In this document: positions 1-5,860 of the stretch, piece by piece
How positions within the stretch are numbered: the stretch's first letter is position 1
How the letters are laid out: each line of letters opens with the position of its first letter
Source of the DNA: Lachnospiraceae bacterium
GTDB taxonomy: Bacteria; Bacillota; Clostridia; Lachnospirales; Lachnospiraceae
DNA length: 5,860 nucleotides
Assembly: GCA_016282215.1 (NCBI GenBank)
Contig: JAEEKC010000043.1
Location: forward strand, 1 to 5,860
Direction: 5' to 3'
Notes under the pieces: generated by a model
What the model was told of the DNA's origin: nothing
The model's database searches: none
The model's input: only the letters and a program-made list of their open reading frames with translations
Position numbers and translations under genes: made by a program

Positions 1-33
1 AACCAAGTACCTGATACAGTTACGGCAGAGTAA

Positions 34-169
34 ATCTTTGTCGTAAGGGGCGGCGTCAACCGTCCCATGATGCGACCCCACGGAAGTTACACCGACAAAA
101 TGTAGGAGTTATTGCAACGAACTACAGGGGAGTCGCAAGCCACGTACCTTTAGGTGCGTGGTAGTTGAC
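34..169 (+). ncRNA. Putative omega RNA (TnpB guide-RNA scaffold) at the IS right end
   Basis: In IS200/IS605 elements, the 3' end of tnpB and the right end are known to yield an omega RNA that guides the TnpB nuclease, with the guide being the host sequence directly beyond the right end. The segment has the expected heavy folding: stem GGGGCGG (47-53) with CCGTCCC (60-66), seven pairs with one G-T wobble and a six-base loop; TGTAG (101-105) with CTACA (122-126), with an inner GTT/AAC pairing; and the nine-pair terminal stem 140-161. The start at 34 is arbitrary, placed after the stop at 31-33. The presumed guide would begin at 170 and lies in ylmH. Folding is seen directly; the RNA role is inferred from family knowledge, and the existence of a tnpB to the left is assumed. 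Confidence 0.5.
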
Positions 170-924
170 TCATACACCCGAAGGCTTAGGTGCATCTTAT
201 CTTTTTTGGTCCTGCCTCCTTCTCCGTCAAATACAAATCTGCCGTGTCCCCTGACAGAAACCACCTGCCCCGGCAAAATGGAAGCCGTGCTTTTTGATAT
301 CATCCTTCCGTCAAAAAACACATATCCGTTTTTTACAAGGCTTGAAGCCTCATCTCTGGACAATCCATACAGCTTCGCTATGACAGCATCAACCCTGTTG
401 CTGCTGACAAGAACGGATTTTTCCGTCAAAATCGGCATAAGGCCTTCCGGAACAGAAGTAATCCCGGAAACCTTTACATTTGTACGGCCGACATATTCAA
501 GGTTTCTTTCAATGTACTCCGCAACGTCTTCGTGGACAAACATGCATGCCTCATTGTCCCTGACAAATATATCGCCGATTTTCTCCCTCTCCAGCCCAAG
601 TCCTATGACTGAGCCAAGGAAATCCCTATGGGACATTTTCTTTGCATATTTTGCCATGGCAGGGCGTATTGAAAGGATGCGGATCGGATACGCTTCATCA
701 TATCCGCAAAGCTCTTGCGATCCAAACCTTACCATGCACCGCTCACAGGCGTCGGATCCGCCAAACACTTGCGGCTGTGCAAATGATAACTCCTGCTCTA
801 TTTCATGAAAGATACTCAGGCCGTACAACGAAAGAAAATCTGAATACCGGTATCTTCTTTCTGTTACACACTGGTCTGCCAGCTCAGCAAATCTCTTTTT
901 CAAAAATTGACGTTCATCTTCCAT
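109..924 (-). CDS. ylmH: YlmH-like S4-domain RNA-binding protein with an IS-derived C-terminal tail
   Basis: This is an RNA-binding protein of the YlmH family. In Bacillus subtilis, YlmH has been tied to ribosome-associated quality control, binding the 50S subunit through its S4 domain; it often sits near the cell-division cluster. Seen here: an N-terminal domain with the family signature HRDFLGSVIGLGLEREKIGD (99-118), then an S4 domain at about 174-235 (SSNRVDAVIAKLYGLSRDEA onwards), then the conserved GEGGRTKK at 234-241. Homologues usually end about a dozen residues later, near 255-260 aa. Here residues up to about E252 look native, and S253 to Q271 (19 residues) are read from the antisense strand of the adjoining IS right end, whose terminal hairpin it crosses. 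The start at 924 has a weak AAGG Shine-Dalgarno ten bases upstream. The gene is 56 bases after the upstream membrane-protein gene and may share its transcript. The core domains are intact, so function is probably retained, but the native 3' end and terminator are displaced. Confidence 0.9.
   Translation of the reverse strand: MEDERQFLKKRFAELADQCVTERRYRYSDFLSLYGLSIFHEIEQELSFAQPQVFGGSDACERCMVRFGSQELCGYDEAYPIRILSIRPAMAKYAKKMSHRDFLGSVIGLGLEREKIGDIFVRDNEACMFVHEDVAEYIERNLEYVGRTNVKVSGITSVPEGLMPILTEKSVLVSSNRVDAVIAKLYGLSRDEASSLVKNGYVFFDGRMISKSTASILPGQVVSVRGHGRFVFDGEGGRTKKDKMHLSLRVYESTTTHLKVRGLRLPCSSLQ
165..169 (+). other. Probable IS right cleavage site / target motif TTGAC
   Basis: The pentamer TTGAC sits three bases after the terminal hairpin (140-161). 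In several IS200/IS605 members the right cleavage site matches the target motif that precedes the left end (TTGAT in ISDra2), so the insertion was probably made 3' of a TTGAC in ylmH. In that model excision would restore TTGAC followed by the sequence starting at 170. This same motif would serve as the TAM for TnpB. The left end is outside the window, so the match cannot be confirmed. Confidence 0.45.
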
Positions 925-980
925 CTTTATAGTACCTTACACCGACCGTTTAACAATCCCCTTCAACTTTGGCAACGGTT

Positions 981-1556
981 TCAGGCGTTCAGCATAATGT
1001 GCGGACAATTCTCTCTGTAGTAGTCAAGAATCTTCTGATAATCGTAATTTACGTTTAACTTTACAATACGATCATGGTCTCTGTTATACAGCTCCAAAAA
1101 GAAAGCAGTTGCACCGCGAGTTCCCCTCATGACAGAGGCTCTCACTTCAGACAGCTTTGCATTTTTAACGATCCCAAAAACATTCCCGTCATAATAAATA
1201 GTCAGGACAGGAGTAACCCAATAGTTGTTGATCAACTCGACTGCTTTGGCGAATTCCTCCTCCACCGCTTTTTTGCTCATATTATTCATGATATAAAACT
1301 CACCTAGGATCTTTCGATATTGCAAAGAGTTAACAGTCGCCCTAATCAACCAAAATAAAAGCACAATAAATATGACCACAAAGACCCAGGTATAGATGTT
1401 GGCAGATGCGAAGTTTATGCCAGAAAAATCAGAATCGAAAATATTAAAACCCAGGGAATGCAAAATGGCCCATAACAAAAAGGCCAAAAGGATGATGATA
1501 ACTCCCCATGTCCACACCATTTGCTTCACGATCCTGTCTTTGATCATTTTTTCCAT
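981..1556 (-). CDS. Uncharacterised two-helix membrane protein
   Basis: I do not recognise a family. The 191-residue protein has a short basic N-terminus (MEKMIKDRIVKQ) and two hydrophobic helices at about 14-35 and 55-75. An extracytoplasmic loop of some 20 residues rich in F, S and D separates them. About 115 soluble residues follow. With two helices and a basic N-terminus, both termini should be cytoplasmic, so the soluble C-terminal part (mixed alpha/beta in appearance, with VLTIYYDGNVFGIV at about 116-129 and a C-terminal DYQKILDYYREN) is probably cytoplasmic. No catalytic motif is evident. The start at 1556 is supported by AAGGG nine bases upstream; M4 is an alternative. It lies 28 bases after the lipoprotein stop, with no terminator between, so the two are probably co-transcribed and may work at the same membrane. 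That functional link is inference. Confidence 0.85.
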   Translation of the reverse strand: MEKMIKDRIVKQMVWTWGVIIILLAFLLWAILHSLGFNIFDSDFSGINFASANIYTWVFVVIFIVLLFWLIRATVNSLQYRKILGEFYIMNNMSKKAVEEEFAKAVELINNYWVTPVLTIYYDGNVFGIVKNAKLSEVRASVMRGTRGATAFFLELYNRDHDRIVKLNVNYDYQKILDYYRENCPHIMLNA

Positions 1557-1584
1557 TTTTCAATTCCCTTCTAATTTTTATCTT

Positions 1585-2961
1585 TTAAAGCTTAAACTCC
1601 GATAACAGATTCCCCTCCGGAAGTTTTACTTCTTCAGTCTTCGGGCACATGGCATTGTATTCCTCTTCCGTCAGGTCCCTTGCATGATCCCAGATCCAGA
1701 CAGGCATCTCGCCTGTTTCCTTGCAGCTCTCTTTTGCTTCATCCAATTTTTCATCGCAGGCAAAGGTATAATACGTCGCATTCTCCCCTTCATTTTTCCC
1801 GGGTGTGTAATGCATTCCGAGGAGCGGAAAATAACGCCCCGTCTCAGCATCATATCGATACCAGGTCGTGCTTGCGCTTTGCATGGTGGCCGCCATGAGC
1901 TCCTCTAACATACCGTCATTGTATATGGATGCAATCCCTCGGTACGGGCATCCATAGGCATAAACGCATCCCTTTCCGTCACTGCCATAGATATCCTTGA
2001 TCTCTCCATAATATGTTATGATCAGCTCATCTTTTCCATCCTGATCCACATCGAAAAACAGATACCTTACGGCTTCTTCACTTGCCGCCCACGGCCATGC
2101 ATTCTGCAACAGTTCAGTCTTAAGTCCCAGCGATTCCACCTGTTCCTGACTGTAGGCTCCATCCTGCGCCTCTTTATATAAAGCAAGCAGCTTGGAAAAA
2201 CCATCCGCGGCATCTGCGCCGTCTTCTTTTATGCCGCCGCTTTCTCTATGAAAAACAAACGTATTACCATCGAAATCCACAGCCGTAATTTCCGTCCCAT
2301 CTTCGCTGATGCTTAATTCGGAAACCTCCGCGCCATTTGTTTTCCCTATAACGTTCCCTTCAAAATCATAGATTTCATGATAGGCGGAATATACACCCTT
2401 TGTTACATCCTCTCCCGGCCATGTTAACCCTGCGCCTGATAATGTATATTCCATCTTGCCTGTCAAAAGACTGAGTATATGATATACGCCCACATGCGGA
2501 TTCACATGTCCTTCTATAATAACCCAGTCACCGACCTGCTTAGCATCCATGATCGCATTTGCCGGCGAACCCAGTTCCTGCAGGTCATATGCCGTGCCGT
2601 TGATCTTGCACACAAGACCTTCATATTCGATTTCAGCCTTTGCGCTCTCTTTTGTTTCGTCCGAATCTGCAGCCTCTTTGCCGTCCGCTTCCATGTCCGC
2701 GTCCACGTTCTCTTCATCCGGCTTGGCATCCGCATCTGTCTGGGCAAAAGCGGTCTGTTCTTCATCCGGCTCTGATGCCTGACTTATGCTTTCGTTCTGG
2801 CTTTCGTCCTGGCTTTGCTGCGTCTGCTCCTTTGCAACTTCAGCGGTTTCAACTTCCCGGTCTGCGATGCCGCAGCCGGCAAATAAGATGCAGCAAAGCA
2901 CCAAAACGCTTACCAGACAGCGCATATAACACGCTACTTCCCTATTCCTGCATGAATTCAT
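1585..2961 (-). CDS. Secreted lipoprotein with acidic linker and a DxDxDG motif, function unknown
   Basis: This is a 458-residue predicted lipoprotein that would be anchored to the outer face of the membrane. The N-terminus has basic residues followed by a hydrophobic stretch and a lipobox ending FAGC, with Cys30 as the lipidated residue. Residues 31-110 are a low-complexity linker rich in Glu, Asp, Gln and Ser, typical of a spacer across the cell wall. Residues about 112-240 resemble a beta-rich domain (YDFEGNVIGKTNG, ITAVDFDGNTFVF). Residues about 255-440 form a second domain with FFDVDQDGKDELIITYYG at 302-319, a DxDxDGxxEL loop of the kind that binds calcium in EF-hand-like or FG-GAP-like repeats in many clostridial surface lipoproteins. 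An in-frame ATG at 3063 exists, but I chose 2961: it has GAGG ten bases upstream, it places the signal peptide at the N-terminus, and a strong promoter (3001-3029) lies inside the longer frame. M13, at 2925, is another possible start. Lipoprotein status is secure; substrate and role are unknown. Confidence 0.85.
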   Translation of the reverse strand: MNSCRNREVACYMRCLVSVLVLCCILFAGCGIADREVETAEVAKEQTQQSQDESQNESISQASEPDEEQTAFAQTDADAKPDEENVDADMEADGKEAADSDETKESAKAEIEYEGLVCKINGTAYDLQELGSPANAIMDAKQVGDWVIIEGHVNPHVGVYHILSLLTGKMEYTLSGAGLTWPGEDVTKGVYSAYHEIYDFEGNVIGKTNGAEVSELSISEDGTEITAVDFDGNTFVFHRESGGIKEDGADAADGFSKLLALYKEAQDGAYSQEQVESLGLKTELLQNAWPWAASEEAVRYLFFDVDQDGKDELIITYYGEIKDIYGSDGKGCVYAYGCPYRGIASIYNDGMLEELMAATMQSASTTWYRYDAETGRYFPLLGMHYTPGKNEGENATYYTFACDEKLDEAKESCKETGEMPVWIWDHARDLTEEEYNAMCPKTEEVKLPEGNLLSEFKL

Positions 2962-3000
2962 GATCAACCCGCCTCGCTTTTTCCCGGCAAAACATGCCTC

Positions 3001-3029
3001 ATTATCCGTTTTATTCTTTTTCTTGTCAT
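3001..3029 (-). promoter_or_regulatory. SigA-type promoter of the lipoprotein operon
   Basis: Read on the minus strand, a -35 hexamer ATGACA (3024-3029) is followed after 17 bases by a -10 hexamer GATAAT (3001-3006), each matching five of six consensus positions. The spacer and upstream flank are A/T-rich, including an A/T run just upstream that could act as an UP-like element. Transcription would start near 2994, giving a leader of roughly 33 bases before the ATG at 2961. This site lets the lipoprotein and the membrane-protein gene be transcribed independently of the MATE gene. Confidence 0.65.
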
Positions 3030-3091
3030 AAAAAAATTTTACTCTGTTTATAAAAATACGCATTTTCCCTTATTCCGTTTCATAAACAATT

Positions 3092-4504
3092 CTAATCGTT
3101 CTTTTTATCTTTCCTGAAAAGATCCGGTCCGTCGCCTGACGATCCGCCTTCCTCAACCGGGCGTGATTTTCTCATTGCTATCACATACCCTATCGTAAGA
3201 AGTGCTGTCATAAGCACCCAGCTGAACGGTTCCGTCAATGCCACGCCAAAGTATCCTAATACCGGCACCATAAATGCTACCGATGCAATTTTCACGCAAA
3301 GTTCCAGAATGGAGGAAAAAAGAGGCGCCGCCTTATGTCCCATTCCCTGCAGCGAACATCTGAGCACAAATAATGGTCCAAGCGCCGGGAAAAACCATGC
3401 TCCCACTCTGCAATACATGGCTGCATTATCAATGATCAGATTATTCTTCGTGCTCGCAACCCACATCACCAGGGGACGGGCAAACAACATAGAAAAGCAG
3501 ATCAAAAAAACGGACATTGCCGTCACGATCCCCAGTGCAGTCCTGACACCGCTCTTGATCCTGTCAATCCTGCCCGCGCCAAAGTTTTGGCTGACATAGG
3601 TGGTCATGGTAATGCCAAAGGTATAGACAAGGGTCATCTGGATATCAAGGATCCTCCTGCCTGCCGTATGGGCTGCCAGGATATCTGCCCCTAGCCCGTT
3701 AATGCCGCTTTGCAGGATGATCGATCCGATATTCACAATGCATCCCATAAGCCCCATGGAAAGACCGGTTAAAAACAGTTCCCGAAATTCCGATGCAACA
3801 ATATGGAAATCCTCTTTTTCCGGAAGGTATTCCCTGTACCGCATCGTTCCATAAATAAAACAGCTAAACGAACATACGCATTGGGAGGCAACGGTTGCAT
3901 AGGCCGCGCCTTCTATGGAATGAAACAGATATCCCACAAACAGGATATCGAGCAATAGATTTAATCCTATGGAAACCATCAGGCAATACAGCGGAACTTT
4001 GCTGTCCCCAAGGGATCTTAGCTGATTGGCCGTCAGATTATAAAGAGCTGTAAATGGCATTCCCATGAAAATGATCCGGATATAGCTTTCCGCCTGCATC
4101 AGCAGTTCATCCGGAGTTTGCAGCAAAACGAGCACTGAACGGGCTGTCAGAAATGCAAATATCGTAAGCAATGCAGTAATACATGTGGTCTGCAGAGCCG
4201 ATCCGGCCACATTTCTTCGGATCCGCTTTATATCCTTCATTCCAAAAGCAGCCGCGGTCAGAATGCCAAACCCCTGTGTAAAACCATTGATCAGAAATAC
4301 CAGTGTATTGCTGACAACCGCAGTCGTTCCCACCGCTGCAAAAGCATGTTCATTCAGAAAATAACTTACGACCTTCGTATCCCCAACATTATAAAGCTGC
4401 TGGAAAATGTTTCCGAGTATCATGGGAATCGTAAAAACCACAATCCTTTGAAATGGACTTCCCTGTGTCATATCCATTCCCTTTTTTTCATTCATATCCG
4501 CCAT
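3092..4504 (-). CDS. MATE-family multidrug/cation antiporter
   Basis: This is a complete 470-residue inner-membrane exporter of the MATE (multidrug and toxic compound extrusion) family. Such proteins use Na+ or H+ gradients to expel cationic drugs, dyes or metabolites. Length and hydrophobicity fit the usual 12 helices arranged as two related halves. Visible family landmarks: the first-helix segment PMILGNIFQQLYNVGDTKVV (27-46); the cytoplasmic AAAFGMKD (84-91), mirrored in the second half by SQNFGAGRIDRI (305-316); and LRSLGDSKVPLY (162-173), mirrored by LRCSLQGMGHKAAPL (381-395). The tail after residue about 446 is charged and cytoplasmic. The start at 4504 is backed by AAGGTG seven bases upstream; M4, M10 or M12 are less well placed. 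It is transcribed from the promoter at 4568-4595, divergent from aroC. No regulator gene is present, and substrate cannot be read from sequence. No frameshift or missing landmark is seen. Confidence 0.95.
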   Translation of the reverse strand: MADMNEKKGMDMTQGSPFQRIVVFTIPMILGNIFQQLYNVGDTKVVSYFLNEHAFAAVGTTAVVSNTLVFLINGFTQGFGILTAAAFGMKDIKRIRRNVAGSALQTTCITALLTIFAFLTARSVLVLLQTPDELLMQAESYIRIIFMGMPFTALYNLTANQLRSLGDSKVPLYCLMVSIGLNLLLDILFVGYLFHSIEGAAYATVASQCVCSFSCFIYGTMRYREYLPEKEDFHIVASEFRELFLTGLSMGLMGCIVNIGSIILQSGINGLGADILAAHTAGRRILDIQMTLVYTFGITMTTYVSQNFGAGRIDRIKSGVRTALGIVTAMSVFLICFSMLFARPLVMWVASTKNNLIIDNAAMYCRVGAWFFPALGPLFVLRCSLQGMGHKAAPLFSSILELCVKIASVAFMVPVLGYFGVALTEPFSWVLMTALLTIGYVIAMRKSRPVEEGGSSGDGPDLFRKDKKND

Positions 4505-4773
4505 TGTCCAGCACCTTTTCAGCCTCTTTCCAACCCTATTTTGAACTGTCTTTAGTCGTTGTTTTGAAGTATACCATTTTTATTACCACTGTCAACCGAA
4601 GCGATACCGCATAATTGCGTAAATTGTTACTATTCACAGCCCCACATACCATCTGACAAGTTGACGAAAAAAAGATTTTATGCGAAGATGGGTGCATATA
4701 GTTTTTATACACTAATGCATTATCGTTTCCCCGGAGGAAACCAACATTCATCAACATAGAAAGTGAGAATATT
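4505..4773. other. Divergent intergenic region between the MATE gene and aroC
   Basis: This 269-base spacer holds the MATE promoter and leader in its left third. The aroC promoter is not clear: TATAGT (4697-4702) is a five-of-six -10 but lacks a good -35, and TTGACG (4661-4666) is a good -35 with no fitting -10. An A-rich tract (4667-4673) and a ten-base palindrome TAATGCATTA (4713-4722) lie nearby. An orphan GGAGG (4733-4737) is 36 bases before the aroC ATG, too far to serve it. I see no T-box consensus and no intrinsic terminator. Confidence 0.6.
4568..4595 (-). promoter_or_regulatory. Extended -10 SigA-type promoter of the MATE gene
   Basis: On the minus strand a perfect -35 TTGACA (4590-4595) is followed after 16 bases by TATACT (4568-4573), with TGG directly before the -10, giving an extended -10 (TGnTATACT). 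Transcription should begin near 4561, leaving a leader of about 57 bases to the start codon at 4504. This is the strongest promoter match in the window and predicts substantial basal expression unless a repressor acts on it. I see no convincing dyad operator over it. Confidence 0.75.
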
Positions 4774-5860
4774 ATGCCGGGATCATCATTCGGAAATCTG
4801 TTTCGCGTTCATACCTTCGGAGAGTCCCACGGGCCGGGGCTTGGCGCCATCGTCGACGGCTGTCCTGCCGGACTTTTTTTAGAAGAAAAAGATATTCAAA
4901 AATACTTAGATCGCAGAAAACCGGGACAGAGTAATATCTCGACACCGCGCAAAGAAGCCGATCAGGTTGAAATCCTTTCCGGTATCTTTGAAGGCCAGAC
5001 CACCGGCACGCCGATCGCCATGCTGGTCCGCAACACATCCCAAAAGTCAAAAGATTATTCTGCGCTGGCAAACTGCTACCGTCCCGGACATGCGGACTTT
5101 ACTTTTGATGAAAAATTCGCCCACAGGGATTACCGCGGCGGCGGCCGTTCTTCCGGCCGCGAGACCATCGGCAGAGTCGCAGCCGGCGCTATTGCGGCCA
5201 AGCTTTTATCCGAGCTGAACATCCGTGTGATGGCTTATACCAAAAGCATCGGCCCGGTTGAGATCGATCCTTCAAAGTTCAATGAAGAGGCGATCCTGAA
5301 TACGCCTACTGCCATGCCTGACGAAGAAGCCTCCGCAGAGGCGGAAGTTTATCTGAAAAAATGTATGGAAGAAAAAGACTCCGCCGGCGGCGTGATCGAA
5401 TGCAAGGTGTTCGGTCTTCCCGCAGGTATCGGCGAACCTGTTTTTGACAAACTCGACGCCAACCTTGCCAAAGCCGTTATGTCCATCGGAGCCGTCAAAG
5501 CCGTAGAGATCGGCGATGGTGTGAAAGTCGCTGCAATGCACGGCAGCGAGAATAACGATCCGTTCATGACCGATGAAGAAGAATTTCCCGAAATCGCCGA
5601 CCGTATTCCCATCATCAAAAAGACAAATCACAGCGGCGGAACCTTAGGCGGTATCTCCGACGGCAGCGAACTAATCCTGCGTGCTTACGTGAAACCCACA
5701 CCTTCTATCTTCCGACCGCAGCAGACAGTAGATACCGATGGCGAGAATGTCGAAATCTCCATAAAAGGAAGACACGACCCTGTAATCGTTCCCAGGGCCG
5801 TGGTAGTTGTTGAAAGTATGGTTGCGCTGACCGTTGCCGATCTGCTGCTTATGAATATGG
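4774..5860 (+). CDS. aroC: Chorismate synthase (partial at 3' edge)
   Basis: Chorismate synthase converts 5-enolpyruvylshikimate-3-phosphate to chorismate, the last common step toward aromatic amino acids, folate and quinones. It is a cytoplasmic homotetramer needing reduced FMN. The open frame gives 362 codons and is cut by the window end. The E. coli enzyme is 361 residues and many homologues run to about 390, so only the C-terminal tail is missing. All three family signatures are present: GESHGPGLGAIVDGCP (16-31), GGRSSGRETIGRVAAGAI (123-140) and RHDPVIVPRAVVVVESM (near 334-350). The two histidines known to be needed for catalysis in the family correspond to His19 in GESH and His106 in RPGHAD. 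FMN/substrate-site elements NHSGGTLGGISDG and KPTPSIFRPQQT are also intact. The start at 4774 matches the family N-terminus (SSFGNLFRVHTFGESHG); its Shine-Dalgarno is weak (AGTGAG, 4762-4767). Codon use is GC-rich relative to the membrane-protein gene. Its promoter is not clear. Confidence 0.97.
   Translation, partial: MPGSSFGNLFRVHTFGESHGPGLGAIVDGCPAGLFLEEKDIQKYLDRRKPGQSNISTPRKEADQVEILSGIFEGQTTGTPIAMLVRNTSQKSKDYSALANCYRPGHADFTFDEKFAHRDYRGGGRSSGRETIGRVAAGAIAAKLLSELNIRVMAYTKSIGPVEIDPSKFNEEAILNTPTAMPDEEASAEAEVYLKKCMEEKDSAGGVIECKVFGLPAGIGEPVFDKLDANLAKAVMSIGAVKAVEIGDGVKVAAMHGSENNDPFMTDEEEFPEIADRIPIIKKTNHSGGTLGGISDGSELILRAYVKPTPSIFRPQQTVDTDGENVEISIKGRHDPVIVPRAVVVVESMVALTVADLLLMNM

Larger units (their letters stand above)
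1..169 (+). mobile_element. Right end of an IS200/IS605-type insertion sequence (partial)
   Basis: This is the right terminus of a single-strand-transposing element whose body lies off the left edge. Seen directly: a subterminal hairpin with arms CCACGTACC (140-148) and GGTGCGTGG (153-161), loop TTTA, one G-T wobble, followed a few bases later by TTGAC (165-169). This is the usual architecture of IS200/IS605 right ends, where a TnpA Y1 transposase recognises the hairpin and cuts 3' of a short site. Two further hairpins lie upstream. No transposase can be identified. One plus-strand frame reads ten codons to a stop at 31-33 and could be the tail of tnpB, but it is too short to assign. The outer boundary at 169/170 is inferred from the TTGAC position and from the point where YlmH family similarity ends on the opposite strand. 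Such elements make no target duplication, so none is expected. Element type is fairly secure; exact family member is not. Confidence 0.68.

Noticed and set aside
15..164. Plus-strand frame of about 49 codons ending at the terminal hairpin, as a possible transposase tail
   Set aside because: It has no start, reads through the structured right end and shows no TnpB zinc-finger or RuvC motif; the segment is better read as non-coding.
158..932. Plus-strand open frames opposite ylmH (158-808 and 642-932)
   Set aside because: Shadows of ylmH; no ribosome site and no recognisable protein, whereas the minus strand encodes a clear S4-domain protein.
945..979. Inverted repeat ACCGTT/AACGGT between the membrane-protein gene and ylmH
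   Set aside because: Only six pairs with a 23-base loop and no following T-run on either strand, so it is not a credible terminator.
2514..2963. Several frames overlapping the lipoprotein linker region
   Set aside because: They arise from the low-complexity, GC-skewed codons of the acidic linker and have repetitive Arg/Ser/Pro composition.
4536..4757. 73-codon minus-strand open frame in the MATE-aroC spacer
   Set aside because: No Shine-Dalgarno before its ATG, no family resemblance, and it contains the strong MATE promoter; it is chance open frame.
4600..4773. T-box riboswitch upstream of aroC
   Set aside because: Such leaders can occur before aromatic amino acid genes, but the conserved GGTGGNACCGCG-like motif and a terminator are absent; GATACCGC at 4612-4619 is only a partial resemblance.
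4772..5631. Minus-strand open frames opposite aroC
   Set aside because: Antisense shadows produced by the codon pattern of aroC, which carries all three chorismate synthase signatures.

Overview
The window looks like chromosomal DNA from a Firmicute of the Clostridia, probably a Lachnospiraceae-type gut or anaerobe genome. The reasons are moderate GC, Shine-Dalgarno-led genes, a ylmH homologue, a lipoprotein with an acidic linker of the Lachnospiraceae style, and consensus SigA-type promoters. The species assignment is inference.

Layout from left to right. Bases 1-169 are the right end of an IS200/IS605-type element, strongly folded and ending in a hairpin followed by TTGAC. The rest of the element lies off the left edge. 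It abuts, and now supplies the last codons of, ylmH (minus strand, 109-924), an S4-domain RNA-binding protein linked to ribosome quality control. To the right, also on the minus strand, come an uncharacterised two-helix membrane protein (981-1556) and a secreted lipoprotein (1585-2961). The lipoprotein has its own near-consensus promoter at 3001-3029. Next is a complete MATE-family efflux transporter (3092-4504, minus) driven from an extended -10 promoter at 4568-4595. After a 269-base divergent intergenic region, aroC (chorismate synthase) starts at 4774 on the plus strand and runs off the right edge, probably within a few codons or a short tail of its end.

The four minus-strand genes all point the same way. 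The lipoprotein and the small membrane protein are 28 bases apart and probably form one transcript, which may continue into ylmH 56 bases further on. I see no convincing intrinsic terminator between any of the genes. The MATE pump and aroC are divergently transcribed and need not be functionally linked.

The most interesting point is the left edge. A TnpB-associated (omega) RNA-like segment appears to have ylmH coding sequence as its immediate 3' flank, which would be its guide. The ylmH reading frame runs antisense into that same segment and gains a 19-residue element-encoded tail. The other candidate novelty is the uncharacterised lipoprotein/membrane-protein pair. The remainder is ordinary housekeeping or transport.
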